From positions 1 through 38,196 of the forward strand of contig CAYMOJ010000016.1 of NCBI GenBank assembly GCA_964392175.1: a stretch of 38,196 bases of DNA, written 5' to 3'. The translations under genes were made by a program, and so were the position numbers. Origin of the DNA: Firm-04 sp964392175. Its GTDB lineage: Bacteria > Bacillota > Clostridia > Oscillospirales > Ruminococcaceae. Below the pieces are notes generated by a model, which saw nothing but the letters and a program-made list of their open reading frames with translations, made no database searches and was not told the origin of the DNA. Each line of letters opens with the position of its first letter. Position 1 is the first letter of the stretch. Below are positions 15,818 through 23,295 of the stretch, piece by piece.

Positions 15818-18427
15818 TTATGCGTGAATATTGCAGATGAATTGGTCATCTGTATAATCCACTGTGATCGTGCTGCCCGGAGCAATCGGCTGGCTGAGGA
15901 GCATTCTCGCAATGACTGTTTCCACCTTACGTTGCATCAGACGCTTTAGCGGTCTTGCACCGAAATTTGGATCATAGCCTTCTTCGATGACGGCGTTTTT
16001 GGCTGCCGTTGTCAGTTTCACATGGAGCTGTTTTTCTTCCAATCGTTTTTGCAGATTTGTGGTCAACAGGTCAACGATTTTGCCGATTTCCTGCTTGGTC
16101 AGTGGCTTATAGCAAATAATTTCATCCAGACGGTTCAGAAACTCCGGACGGAATTTCTGGTGCAGCATATGATCAACGACTTGACGTGCAGAATCAGAGA
16201 TATTGCCATCCGATTGAATGCCTTCCAGTAGCGCATCTGCACCGAGGTTTGAGGTTAAAATCAGAATCGTATTTTTAAAATCGACGGTGCGCCCCTGTGA
16301 ATCAGTGATTCTGCCGTCATCAAGGACTTGCAGCAGGAGATTAAAGACATCTGGATGCGCCTTTTCAATCTCATCTAATAAAACAACAGAATACGGTTTT
16401 CTGCGTACTGCTTCTGTCAGCTGACCGCCCTCCTCATAGCCAACATATCCGGGAGGTGCACCGATCAGACGGCTGACGCTGAACTTTTCCATATATTCGC
16501 TCATATCAATGCGGATGAGATTGCGCTCGTCATCGAATAGTGCCTCAGCAAGCGTTTTGGCAAGTTCGGTTTTGCCAACGCCCGTAGGGCCAAGGAACAG
16601 GAACGAACCGATGGGACGATTTGGGTCGTGAATACCGGCGCGGGAACGTAAGATTGCCTCGGAAACCTTTTCTACTGCTTCATTCTGACCGATTACGCGC
16701 TCATGGAGCGTATCCTCAAGATGCAGAAGCTTTTGCTTGTCGCCCTCCATCAGCTTTGTTACCGGGATTCCTGTCCAACGTGCCACGATTCTTGCGATTT
16801 CCTCTTCGGTCACGGAATCACGCAGCAGCTTTCCGGTATTGTTTTGTTTGGCTGCTTCCTCTGCCTCTGCTTCTTCGATTTGCTTTTGCAGTGAAGGAAT
16901 CTGCCCATATTTCAGCTCAGCTGCTTTCATCAGGTCATATTCTCGTTCTGCATTTTGCAATTGCGTATTGAGCTGTTCCAGTTTCGCACGGAAATCCTGC
17001 ACTTTTGAGATGCCTGTTTTTTCGTTTTCCCACTGTGCCTTCATCTGCGAGAACTGTTCACGCTGGTCGGCAAGCTCTTTTTGCAGTTCATTTAATCGCG
17101 TGACGGATGCTGCATCGGTTTCCTTTTTCAGTGCAGCTTCTTCGATCTCAAGCTGCATGATTCTACGTTGGATTTCGTCCATCTCCTGCGGCATGGAGTC
17201 CATTTCCGTGCGGATCATTGCGCAAGCCTCGTCTATCAGGTCAATGGCTTTATCCGGTAGGAATCGATCAGAAATATAACGGTTCGAGAGGATCGCTGCC
17301 GCAACCAGTGCTGCATCATGGATCTGTACACCGTGATAGACCTGATACCGTTCTTTCAGACCACGCAAGATGGAAATGGTATCCTCAACGGTTGGTTCGC
17401 CGACCTGCACCGGCTGAAAACGGCGTTCCAGTGCAGGATCTTTTTCGATATATTTGCGATACTCGTCAAGCGTTGTTGCACCAATGCAATGCAATTCGCC
17501 ACGTGCGAGCATTGGTTTCAGCAGGTTGCCGGCATCCATTGCACCATCCGTTTTGCCGGCACCGACAATGGTGTGCAGTTCATCAATAAAGAGCAAAATT
17601 CTTCCTTCGGATTTTTTGACCTCCTGCAATACTGCTTTCAAACGCTCCTCAAATTCGCCACGATACTTTGCACCGGCAACGAGCGCGCCGAGATCAAGAG
17701 AGAAAATGGTGCACTCCTTGAGACCACCGGGGACATCCCCCCGTGCAATCCGTTGTGCAAGCCCTTCCGCAATTGCAGTTTTGCCAACGCCCGGTTCACC
17801 GATCAATACGGGATTGTTTTTCGTTTTGCGAGAAAGAATGCGCACGACGTTGCGAATTTCCGCATCTCTGCCAATTACCGGATCAAGCTGGTTTTTTCGT
17901 GCACGTTCGGTCAGATCCTGACCGTATTTTTTGAGCACATCGTAGGTTGCTTCCGGCGTTTCATTGGTAATGCGCGTGTTGCCACGAATTTCCTTCAGTG
18001 CAGCCAGTACATGTTTTTCGTCAACACCGTTTTCGGTAAAAATGTGGCTGATCGTATGATCATTGGAGTGTAGCATTGCCAAAAAGATGTGCTCAACGGC
18101 GAGATATTCGTCCTGCATTTTTTTAGCGATCTGTTCTGCCTCATTGAGAATCTTTTCGGTTTCAGCGGAAATATAGATCGAATCAATCGGTCTGCCACCA
18201 ACTGTGATGTGAGGAAGATCCGCAACGATCTTTTTTGCGGCATTGGTTATTGTGGCTGCATTTGCGCCGATGCGCTCCATAATCTGCGGAATCAGACCAT
18301 TATTTTGCGTCAACATTGCAACCAGCAGATGCGCCGGCTCTATGCTCTGGTTCTGGTGCTCTACACAAAGCGATTGTGCATTTGCAATGATTTCGCGTGC
18401 CTTTTCGGTCATTTTGTTCGCATTCAT
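15818..18427 (-). CDS. clpB: ATP-dependent disaggregase ClpB
   Basis: An 869-residue Hsp100 chaperone of normal length. The Clp N-domain covers ~5-145. NBD1 has Walker A GEPGVGKT at 210-217, Walker B LLFIDELHTIVGAG near 278-291 and the GAKYRGEFEERL pore region. A middle coiled coil rich in Glu/Lys covers ~410-525, the ClpB hallmark that separates it from ClpA/C. NBD2 has GPTGVGKTEL at 613-622 and VVLLDEIEKAH. With DnaK it resolubilises aggregates in the cytoplasm. The start at MNANKM has GGAGG 7 nt upstream. It lies 37 nt behind a ribbon-helix-helix regulator gene and probably shares its promoter; no CIRCE (HrcA) site was seen. Confidence 0.96.
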   Translation of the reverse strand: MNANKMTEKAREIIANAQSLCVEHQNQSIEPAHLLVAMLTQNNGLIPQIMERIGANAATITNAAKKIVADLPHITVGGRPIDSIYISAETEKILNEAEQIAKKMQDEYLAVEHIFLAMLHSNDHTISHIFTENGVDEKHVLAALKEIRGNTRITNETPEATYDVLKKYGQDLTERARKNQLDPVIGRDAEIRNVVRILSRKTKNNPVLIGEPGVGKTAIAEGLAQRIARGDVPGGLKECTIFSLDLGALVAGAKYRGEFEERLKAVLQEVKKSEGRILLFIDELHTIVGAGKTDGAMDAGNLLKPMLARGELHCIGATTLDEYRKYIEKDPALERRFQPVQVGEPTVEDTISILRGLKERYQVYHGVQIHDAALVAAAILSNRYISDRFLPDKAIDLIDEACAMIRTEMDSMPQEMDEIQRRIMQLEIEEAALKKETDAASVTRLNELQKELADQREQFSQMKAQWENEKTGISKVQDFRAKLEQLNTQLQNAEREYDLMKAAELKYGQIPSLQKQIEEAEAEEAAKQNNTGKLLRDSVTEEEIARIVARWTGIPVTKLMEGDKQKLLHLEDTLHERVIGQNEAVEKVSEAILRSRAGIHDPNRPIGSFLFLGPTGVGKTELAKTLAEALFDDERNLIRIDMSEYMEKFSVSRLIGAPPGYVGYEEGGQLTEAVRRKPYSVVLLDEIEKAHPDVFNLLLQVLDDGRITDSQGRTVDFKNTILILTSNLGADALLEGIQSDGNISDSARQVVDHMLHQKFRPEFLNRLDEIICYKPLTKQEIGKIVDLLTTNLQKRLEEKQLHVKLTTAAKNAVIEEGYDPNFGARPLKRLMQRKVETVIARMLLSQPIAPGSTITVDYTDDQFICNIHA

Positions 18428-18464
18428 AAGATAACCTCCATTCAATGATTCAGGATGCTTCTGT

Positions 18465-19097
18465 CTAAGCGATAAAGTACGTTTCCACCGCTTTTATGGC
18501 TTTCTCATGGTCGGGGAGTGCAGCAAAATAAGATTTTAGTGCTGCATCGACGGATTTGATATATGTCCCCATTGTCGCGCCGATTTCTTGTGCGGTTGCA
18601 TTGGCATCGGTTCGAATCGCCACGCGCCTATGCCAAGTGCCATCCTCAATGTGAAAATCATCCCTTGAGATGCCGAGGTATTGCATTTCAAATTCTGCCC
18701 AGCATCGAAAAAAGGATTCTGCTTCTGCAATCAACGGTTGGCTTTGCGTGCGGAAGGAGGCGTGCAGCACGCCGATTGCGTGTTCCGGGTGCCCAACGCT
18801 CTGACGATTCAGCTCTACACGATATCGAATGGTTGGTTTATAGCGATACCGCAGCGGCGAACGGATGATCAACATTCCATCGGAAGCCTGTTCCTGCAAT
18901 TGAAACAGACCGGTCATTTGCTGCGAAAGCGTATTGAGGATCTCAGCCATGTGTGCTTCCGGCGTGATATAACCAACCGCTTCTGCAAGCAATTGATTGA
19001 CAAGATTGGAGCGACTTGTGTTACGGGCATATGCCATGCGATCCACAGCGTCCACGACATCTTCAGACAACACTAGGCTGTAAACACTCTTCTTCAT
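18465..19097 (-). CDS. Ribbon-helix-helix (CopG-like) protein upstream of clpB
   Basis: 210 residues. The N-terminal ~45 residues (SVYSLVLSEDVVDAVDRMAY, then NTSRSNLVNQLLAEAVGYI) have the strand-helix-helix pattern of CopG/Arc regulators. The remaining ~150 residues are not recognised: charged, with a beta-rich YRYKPTIRYRVEL segment and a conserved-looking FFRCWAEFEMQYLG helix, perhaps a sensor domain. It is the first gene of a likely two-gene operon with clpB. A palindrome inside its promoter would suit autoregulation; this is inferred. The start is at 19097 with AAAGGAAGTGAG just upstream; an in-frame ATG at 19118 lacks an RBS. Confidence 0.78.
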   Translation of the reverse strand: MKKSVYSLVLSEDVVDAVDRMAYARNTSRSNLVNQLLAEAVGYITPEAHMAEILNTLSQQMTGLFQLQEQASDGMLIIRSPLRYRYKPTIRYRVELNRQSVGHPEHAIGVLHASFRTQSQPLIAEAESFFRCWAEFEMQYLGISRDDFHIEDGTWHRRVAIRTDANATAQEIGATMGTYIKSVDAALKSYFAALPDHEKAIKAVETYFIA

Positions 19098-19129
19098 TGG
19101 ACTCACTTCCTTTCTCATATCACAATAAT

Positions 19130-19157
19130 ATTATACACGAATTGTGTAATTTGTCAA
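19130..19157 (-). promoter_or_regulatory. Promoter of RHH-clpB operon with embedded inverted repeat
   Basis: On the - strand, TTGACA (plus 19152-19157), 16-nt spacer, TATAAT (plus 19130-19135). The spacer contains TACACAATTCGTGTA (plus 19134-19148), perfect 5-bp arms around 5 nt. RNA polymerase and a protein bound there would compete, so this is a good candidate operator for the RHH protein. Confidence 0.8.
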
Positions 19158-19230
19158 TAGGATTATATAAGATTTCACACAAGTTTCACATTTCTGCGGG
19201 ATCACTTTGAAAACCACAATTTTACCAAGC

Positions 19231-19269
19231 AAAAAAACACCGCGCCAAGCCAATAAAGCTTGCGCGGCG
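19231..19269 (-). terminator. Terminator of lipoprotein gene
   Basis: On the - strand, CGCCGCGCAAGC (plus 19258-19269) pairs with GCTTGGCGCGGTG (plus 19238-19250), followed by TTTTTTT (19231-19237). Confidence 0.92.
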
Positions 19270-19286
19270 AAAACATATTTATTGAA

Positions 19287-20531
19287 TTAATCGTCGAGTA
19301 CAGATGATAGTTCGGAAATATCGCACAAAAATACAGAGTGATCCTGTCGATATGCGACCTTTTCACCATTTGTTATGGCGGCTAATGACGAACCTAGATC
19401 TCCTGTAATTTTATACACACTATTTGAGTCGGTATTCAAAACTAGCAAGTCTTGCGTACTAGAACCGTCGGAATCATATACCGTTCTCTCCAGTACAAAT
19501 CCGTTAAAAGAATTCAGCGAATTGTTGTACATTACATAAGTATTTTCGAAAATCATATATGTATGCTTTTCAAGATCGTAAATATATGTTACTGAAGGTA
19601 TGCAGTCGAGAGTAATTGCCACGCATGAACCTGCTGCTGCAAACTGCTTAAAGTTAGTATCATCTGAATATCTTAGATAGTTTGTGATTTCAGGCAAATA
19701 ATACTGTTCGACCAAAGCACCGGACAAATCATAGGCACTTACATTCACATCATTGGTTGTTATGTTGTAAAACAAACGATATATTTTATCTTCCGTCACG
19801 TCAACTTGATCTATAATTTTTTTTGAGTCGGTCTTGTCTGTGAAAAGTTCTGTTTCTTCTCCGGATTCATCAACCAGAATCATATGATTCGTATGGATGC
19901 TCTTACGATATTGACCAAAATTGAACCAATGGACAGCATATTCTGTTTGGCTAATTGGATACGACCAATAAAAGCTATCTGTATCGTAATCGATCTCCTC
20001 TTTTTTTAAAACATTCGTCTTATTATCATGAAAGTCGAAATTGATAAGGACTCTGTCTCCTAGTGTTTCGTAGAACATATACACGTTGTCATCGCAAACA
20101 GCATACTGCGCGGTTCCTAAATTCCAGTTTGTCGCAATACCATCTAACTCTATAATCTCACCAGAAGAAATATCACATTTGTATATCTTTTGGTCTGGGC
20201 CGTCACGATCAGATGTAATATCCACTGCATACGAAAAATAATCTTCTCCAATCGAAATGAGACCGACATTGCTATCTTGAAAATCAAACTGTCTGGTTGG
20301 CACTTCCGTGATATCTTCTGGTAGGTCTAATTGAATTTTTGTATACATTGTGTCTGCATTTTGTAATGGATTCGGAGTATTATAACCTGCACTGTCCTCT
20401 GGGGCAGAATCAACTTGAGATTCAAGTTCGTTTGATGATGAATCTCCTTTGGGAGAACAGGAGGTGAGCAAAGTGGAAAAACAAGTGGTGAGTAGTAGCA
20501 CCGTTGTTGTACATAATGCGATTCTTTTCAT
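19287..20531 (-). CDS. Secreted lipoprotein, possible beta-propeller
   Basis: A 414-residue lipoprotein. The N-terminus has a basic start, a hydrophobic core and lipobox LLTSC with Cys25, then a Ser/Asp/Glu-rich linker (~26-60). The rest is beta-strand-rich, acidic, with repeated short blocks of the type Y-x-C/Y-D-x-S/E-G and hydrophobic-aromatic strands (IYKCDISSGEIIEL, VNVSAYDLSGALVEQ, VTYIYDLEKHTYMIF), suggesting a propeller-like sensor or binding domain. No family name is certain. It follows a 52-codon secreted peptide gene by ~21 nt and shares its promoter. RBS AAAGGTAG lies ~8 nt before ATG. Confidence 0.75.
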   Translation of the reverse strand: MKRIALCTTTVLLLTTCFSTLLTSCSPKGDSSSNELESQVDSAPEDSAGYNTPNPLQNADTMYTKIQLDLPEDITEVPTRQFDFQDSNVGLISIGEDYFSYAVDITSDRDGPDQKIYKCDISSGEIIELDGIATNWNLGTAQYAVCDDNVYMFYETLGDRVLINFDFHDNKTNVLKKEEIDYDTDSFYWSYPISQTEYAVHWFNFGQYRKSIHTNHMILVDESGEETELFTDKTDSKKIIDQVDVTEDKIYRLFYNITTNDVNVSAYDLSGALVEQYYLPEITNYLRYSDDTNFKQFAAAGSCVAITLDCIPSVTYIYDLEKHTYMIFENTYVMYNNSLNSFNGFVLERTVYDSDGSSTQDLLVLNTDSNSVYKITGDLGSSLAAITNGEKVAYRQDHSVFLCDISELSSVLDD

Positions 20532-20552
20532 AGCTTTTTCTACCTTTCGTAA

Positions 20553-20711
20553 TCAATACAAGATCTCGTATCCACAATCGCCTCGGCATTCTGCTGCTGA
20601 TTCAAGCGCATTTTCAGTAGAGCCTTCCGCGAATGCGGTAAGAGATACTGTAGGCAACGTAATTGCCGAGCATACGAGTAGAGCGAGTGCTGATTTTTTC
20701 ATTGCTTTCAT
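20553..20711 (-). CDS. Small secreted peptide with CRGDC core (52 aa precursor)
   Basis: 52 codons. The predicted signal peptide (~1-28) has a basic MKAMKK start, a hydrophobic core and an SPase I site LTAFA|EG. The mature product would be 24 residues: an acidic stretch (EGSTENALESAAE), then Cys-Arg-Gly-Asp-Cys and GYEILY at the C-terminus. The two Cys could form a 5-residue disulfide ring displaying RGD. AGGAGG lies 9 nt before the ATG, and a consensus promoter is at 20774-20802. The stop codon is ~21 nt ahead of the lipoprotein start, so the two are probably one operon. No family was recognised. Options include a signalling peptide, a bacteriocin-like peptide or a host-integrin mimic; the last is speculation from the motif alone. 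Confidence 0.8.
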   Translation of the reverse strand: MKAMKKSALALLVCSAITLPTVSLTAFAEGSTENALESAAECRGDCGYEILY

Positions 20712-20757
20712 TTTGGTAGACCTCCTAAATCATAAATCTGTTGTTTGACGATATAGG

Positions 20758-20775
20758 CTATGCGCCTAAGCATAG
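20758..20775 (-). promoter_or_regulatory. Perfect inverted repeat at the peptide-lipoprotein start site
   Basis: CTATGC-6 nt-GCATAG (arms 20758-20763 and 20770-20775) overlaps the edge of the -10 box (20774-20779) and the expected start site. It could be a repressor operator or a 5'-end RNA hairpin. Confidence 0.5.
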
Positions 20776-20802
20776 TCTACCATATTGATTGATATTTGTC
20801 AA
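20774..20802 (-). promoter_or_regulatory. Promoter of the peptide-lipoprotein operon
   Basis: On the - strand, TTGACA (plus 20797-20802), 17-nt spacer, TAGACT (plus 20774-20779), ~55 nt ahead of the peptide ATG. It is sigma-A-like and not an ECF promoter in appearance. Confidence 0.8.
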
Positions 20803-20967
20803 TACTTTCCATTTTCATTTGTGCGAATTTGTAGAGATTCACAGTTGGCAAATACTGCATTGGTGGCCTTTTCGTCAATACTACTAATTTAGCAATATCA
20901 GCACATGATTGCGAATAGCACGCCTATATTATGGGCTTTGCATTGCATCTGATTTTGTTTTCTTATG

Positions 20968-20995
20968 AAAAAAGACGGCACAAAGCCGTCTTTTT
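20968..20995 (-). terminator. Terminator of the sigma/anti-sigma operon
   Basis: AAAAAAGACGGC (20968-20979) / GCCGTCTTTTT (20985-20995). The stem is symmetrical, so it can act on both strands; on the - strand it directly follows the anti-sigma stop codon. Confidence 0.9.
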
Positions 20996-21000
20996 CAGCG

Positions 21001-21336
21001 CTATTTGTTATCATAATTACGCACTTCACGGATAATACCGATGAGTGCAATGAGCGAAGCTACTGCCGCAATGGACGAAACAGATGCTGTGGAGAGGATT
21101 TTGCGCCGCCGTAATCGTTTGGAAAGAGCAGCAAATTGATCATGCAGAGCATCCTCGCCAGTCAGTATGGTCTCGTTCAATTCCATGTGCAAGGAACGGC
21201 AGTAATTGCGATACGCCTTACGGCACTCTGCGCATTGCCGCAAATGCAGTCGCATTTCTTGATTTGTGGTATCACTGGCAATACCATCATGATAAACAGG
21301 AATGAGATCTTGGACGATTTCACATTTCATACGCAT
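21001..21336 (-). CDS. Membrane anti-sigma factor with zinc finger (RsiW-like)
   Basis: 111 residues. The N-terminal CEIVQDLIPVYHDGIAS block and H31-x3-C35-x2-C38 form the zinc-binding anti-sigma (ZAS, zf-HC2) motif. A basic stretch (KRLRRRK) is followed by one membrane helix at ~83-102 and a very short outer tail, so there is no real extracellular sensor domain. The family binds and holds an ECF sigma factor at the membrane until a signal releases it. It overlaps the upstream sigma gene by 17 nt, with GGAGG 9 nt before ATG, which suggests translational coupling and a cognate pair. Confidence 0.88.
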   Translation of the reverse strand: MRMKCEIVQDLIPVYHDGIASDTTNQEMRLHLRQCAECRKAYRNYCRSLHMELNETILTGEDALHDQFAALSKRLRRRKILSTASVSSIAAVASLIALIGIIREVRNYDNK

Positions 21337-21826
21337 TTTTCAACGCCTCCATAACTATTTTTTTTGCACGGAAAAACAGCACCTTAGCAGAATTTTCCGT
21401 AATATTCATTGCCTTTGCCACTTGAGAAAATGGCAGTTCGGCATATATTCGCAGAATGATGACTTCGCGATATTTTTCGGGCATATCGTTGATGATCCTG
21501 CGAACCATTTCGATATTATCCTTTCGCTGCAATGCCAGTTCAGGATCATCATCGGGGGCGCAGAGCTGATCCGCAGCGGTATCAAGATTCACGGATTGCA
21601 GGCTCTGCCTATGTTTTTTCAGGTGCTTGTAGTAGCAATGCTTTGCAATAGATGCAAGCCATGTAAAGATTTCACTGTTGCCGTGATAGCGATGCATGGA
21701 AGTGAATGCCTGATAGAAGGTTTCCTGTGTCAACTCTTCTGCGAGATCTTGATGATCGCATAGTCGGTACAGAAATGCATAAACGCGTTGGTAGTATTCT
21801 TTATAGATGACTTCGAATTCTGTCAT
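21320..21826 (-). CDS. ECF-type RNA polymerase sigma factor
   Basis: 168 residues. Sigma-2 region at ~5-75 includes QDLAEELTQETFYQAF and FTWLASIAKHCYYKHLKK. Sigma-4 region at ~110-165 holds LPEKYREVIILRIYAELPFSQVAKAMNI, then the recognition helix TENSAKVLFFRAKK. Only these two domains are present, as in ECF (sigma-70 group IV) factors such as SigW. The start at MTEFEVI was chosen because AAAGGAGG lies 6 nt upstream; a longer frame to 22105 covers the fabH intergenic region and is not protein-like. It lies directly upstream of its anti-sigma gene. Target promoters are unknown. Confidence 0.92.
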   Translation of the reverse strand: MTEFEVIYKEYYQRVYAFLYRLCDHQDLAEELTQETFYQAFTSMHRYHGNSEIFTWLASIAKHCYYKHLKKHRQSLQSVNLDTAADQLCAPDDDPELALQRKDNIEMVRRIINDMPEKYREVIILRIYAELPFSQVAKAMNITENSAKVLFFRAKKIVMEALKNAYEM

Positions 21827-22035
21827 GCAGACCCTCCTTTGCAAATCATAATATGCTACTATTGTACAGAAAAGCGCGCTCCAAATTGTGAACAAACTGT
21901 AAACTTTACGAAATCTGAAATTTTTTTGTAATCTCCCTGTAACCTTTTGCCAAGAACGGGCACTAATCTTTTGGAATAAACGAACAAGGGATAAGGCAAC
22001 ACCGCTTGTTTCGTATTGGAAAGGATACGGTTCGG

Positions 22036-22992
22036 ATGAGCTTTCGTATTTTAGGTACGGGAATGTATGTTCCGGAAAAAATAGTGACAAACGATGATCT
22101 TTCACAGCTGGTTGAAACCGATGATGCGTGGATTACACAGCGCGTTGGTGTCAAACGTCGTCATCTTTCACAGACGCAGACTGCTGCGGATATGGCGACC
22201 ATTGCTGCAAAACGGGCACTGGAAGCCTCCAATACTTCTGCTGAGGAGTTGGATCTGATTCTTGTGGCATCTATCAGCTCAGAAACTGCCGCACCCTCTA
22301 TCGCTTGTTTGGTGCAGCGTAATATCGGTGCAACCTGTATGGCGTTTGATATCTCAGCTGCCTGTGCGGGATTTTTATTCGCACTGGAGAATGCTGCTAT
22401 GTGGTTTGCTGCCGGCAAGGTGCAGAAAGTGCTCGTTATTGGTGCAGAGCGTATGAGTCGTATGGTGAACTGGAAAGATCGCTCCACTTGTGTGATTTTC
22501 GGTGACGGTGCCGGTGCGGCGATACTAGGTGAAGGCAATGCCTATGCGGATTCTGTGTTTACCGTGACGGGTGATGATGCGGTGATCCGCGTACCCAATG
22601 TTGCAGGCGTCAGTCCTTTCTGGGAGGGCGGTGCGCCCGAACCCTATGTCATGATGCAGGGGCAGGAAACCTTCAAATTTGCTGTTAAATCCATGGTGCG
22701 CGATATCAATACGCTGGTTGAACGCAACCATATGACATTGAATGACATTGCCTGCGTCGTGCCTCATCAGGCAAATTACCGGATCATTGAGCTTGCTTCC
22801 CGAAAGCTGAAGCTTCCCCTCGACCGCTTTATGATGAACATTGCGGAGTATGGCAACACGTCGGCAGCAAGTGTGGCAATCGCGCTGCATGAAGCAGTAT
22901 GCAGTAGCAGAATCCGGACAGGGGATAAGGTGATCCTCGCCGCATTTGGTGGTGGATTGTCCAGTGCTGCTATTTTATTCAATTGGGAATAA
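22036..22992 (+). CDS. fabH: 3-oxoacyl-ACP synthase III
   Basis: 318 residues, full length. The Cys-His-Asn triad falls at the E. coli-like positions: Cys110 in FDISAACAG, His244 in VPHQANYRI and Asn274 in EYGNTSAAS. FabH condenses acetyl- or branched acyl-CoA with malonyl-ACP to start fatty acid synthesis; the N-terminal SFRILGTGMYVPEK fits. It is the first gene of the nine-gene fatty acid cluster. The start at 22036 has AAAGG ~11 nt upstream; ATG 22006 has none. No FapR or FabT gene precedes it, and no clear promoter was identified in the 209-nt gap to the divergent sigma gene. Confidence 0.96.
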   Translation: MSFRILGTGMYVPEKIVTNDDLSQLVETDDAWITQRVGVKRRHLSQTQTAADMATIAAKRALEASNTSAEELDLILVASISSETAAPSIACLVQRNIGATCMAFDISAACAGFLFALENAAMWFAAGKVQKVLVIGAERMSRMVNWKDRSTCVIFGDGAGAAILGEGNAYADSVFTVTGDDAVIRVPNVAGVSPFWEGGAPEPYVMMQGQETFKFAVKSMVRDINTLVERNHMTLNDIACVVPHQANYRIIELASRKLKLPLDRFMMNIAEYGNTSAASVAIALHEAVCSSRIRTGDKVILAAFGGGLSSAAILFNWE

Positions 22993-23044
22993 CCGAAGGT
23001 CACTTCGGATATCCATAAATTTTTTATTTGAAGGAGTTTTTATT

Positions 23045-23269
23045 ATGGTACAGGAAAAGTTGATTGCACTCATCGCGGAGAATGTCGATTGCGACGCGGC
23101 GGATCTGAACGAGAATACTGAGTTTGCAAGTCTCGGTATTGATTCTTTGGACATCGCAGAGCTGCTGATGACCGTGGAGGATGAGTTTGGCGTGACGGTT
23201 GAGATGGATCCCGCCCTCAAGACAGTCGGGGATCTCGTTGCGAAGATTGAGGAAGGTCAGAACGCCTGA
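23045..23269 (+). CDS. acpP: Acyl carrier protein
   Basis: 74 residues, acidic and helical, with the phosphopantetheine Ser34 in LGIDSLDIAELLM. It carries the growing acyl chain between the Fab enzymes encoded around it. GAAGGAG lies 8 nt upstream of ATG; an in-frame ATG at 22946 lies inside fabH and is rejected. Position 2 of the cluster (fabH-acpP-fabK) is the same as in Streptococcus. Confidence 0.96.
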   Translation: MVQEKLIALIAENVDCDAADLNENTEFASLGIDSLDIAELLMTVEDEFGVTVEMDPALKTVGDLVAKIEEGQNA

Positions 23270-23295
23270 TTCATTGCAGGAAAGGAACGCATTGT

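Noticed and set aside
18428..19230. Search for CIRCE or CtsR boxes upstream of clpB
   Set aside because: No TTAGCACTC-type or GGTCAAA-type repeat was seen in the promoter region.
21827..22035. Promoter for fabH and for the ECF sigma gene in the shared gap
   Set aside because: Several partial boxes exist (TTGCAA, TACAAT, TTTACG) but none has a convincing partner at proper spacing, so none is listed.
21320..22105. Longer form of the sigma factor starting at 22105
   Set aside because: The extra 93 residues cover the fabH intergenic region and the start of fabH, and lack sigma-like sequence; ATG 21826 has a strong RBS.
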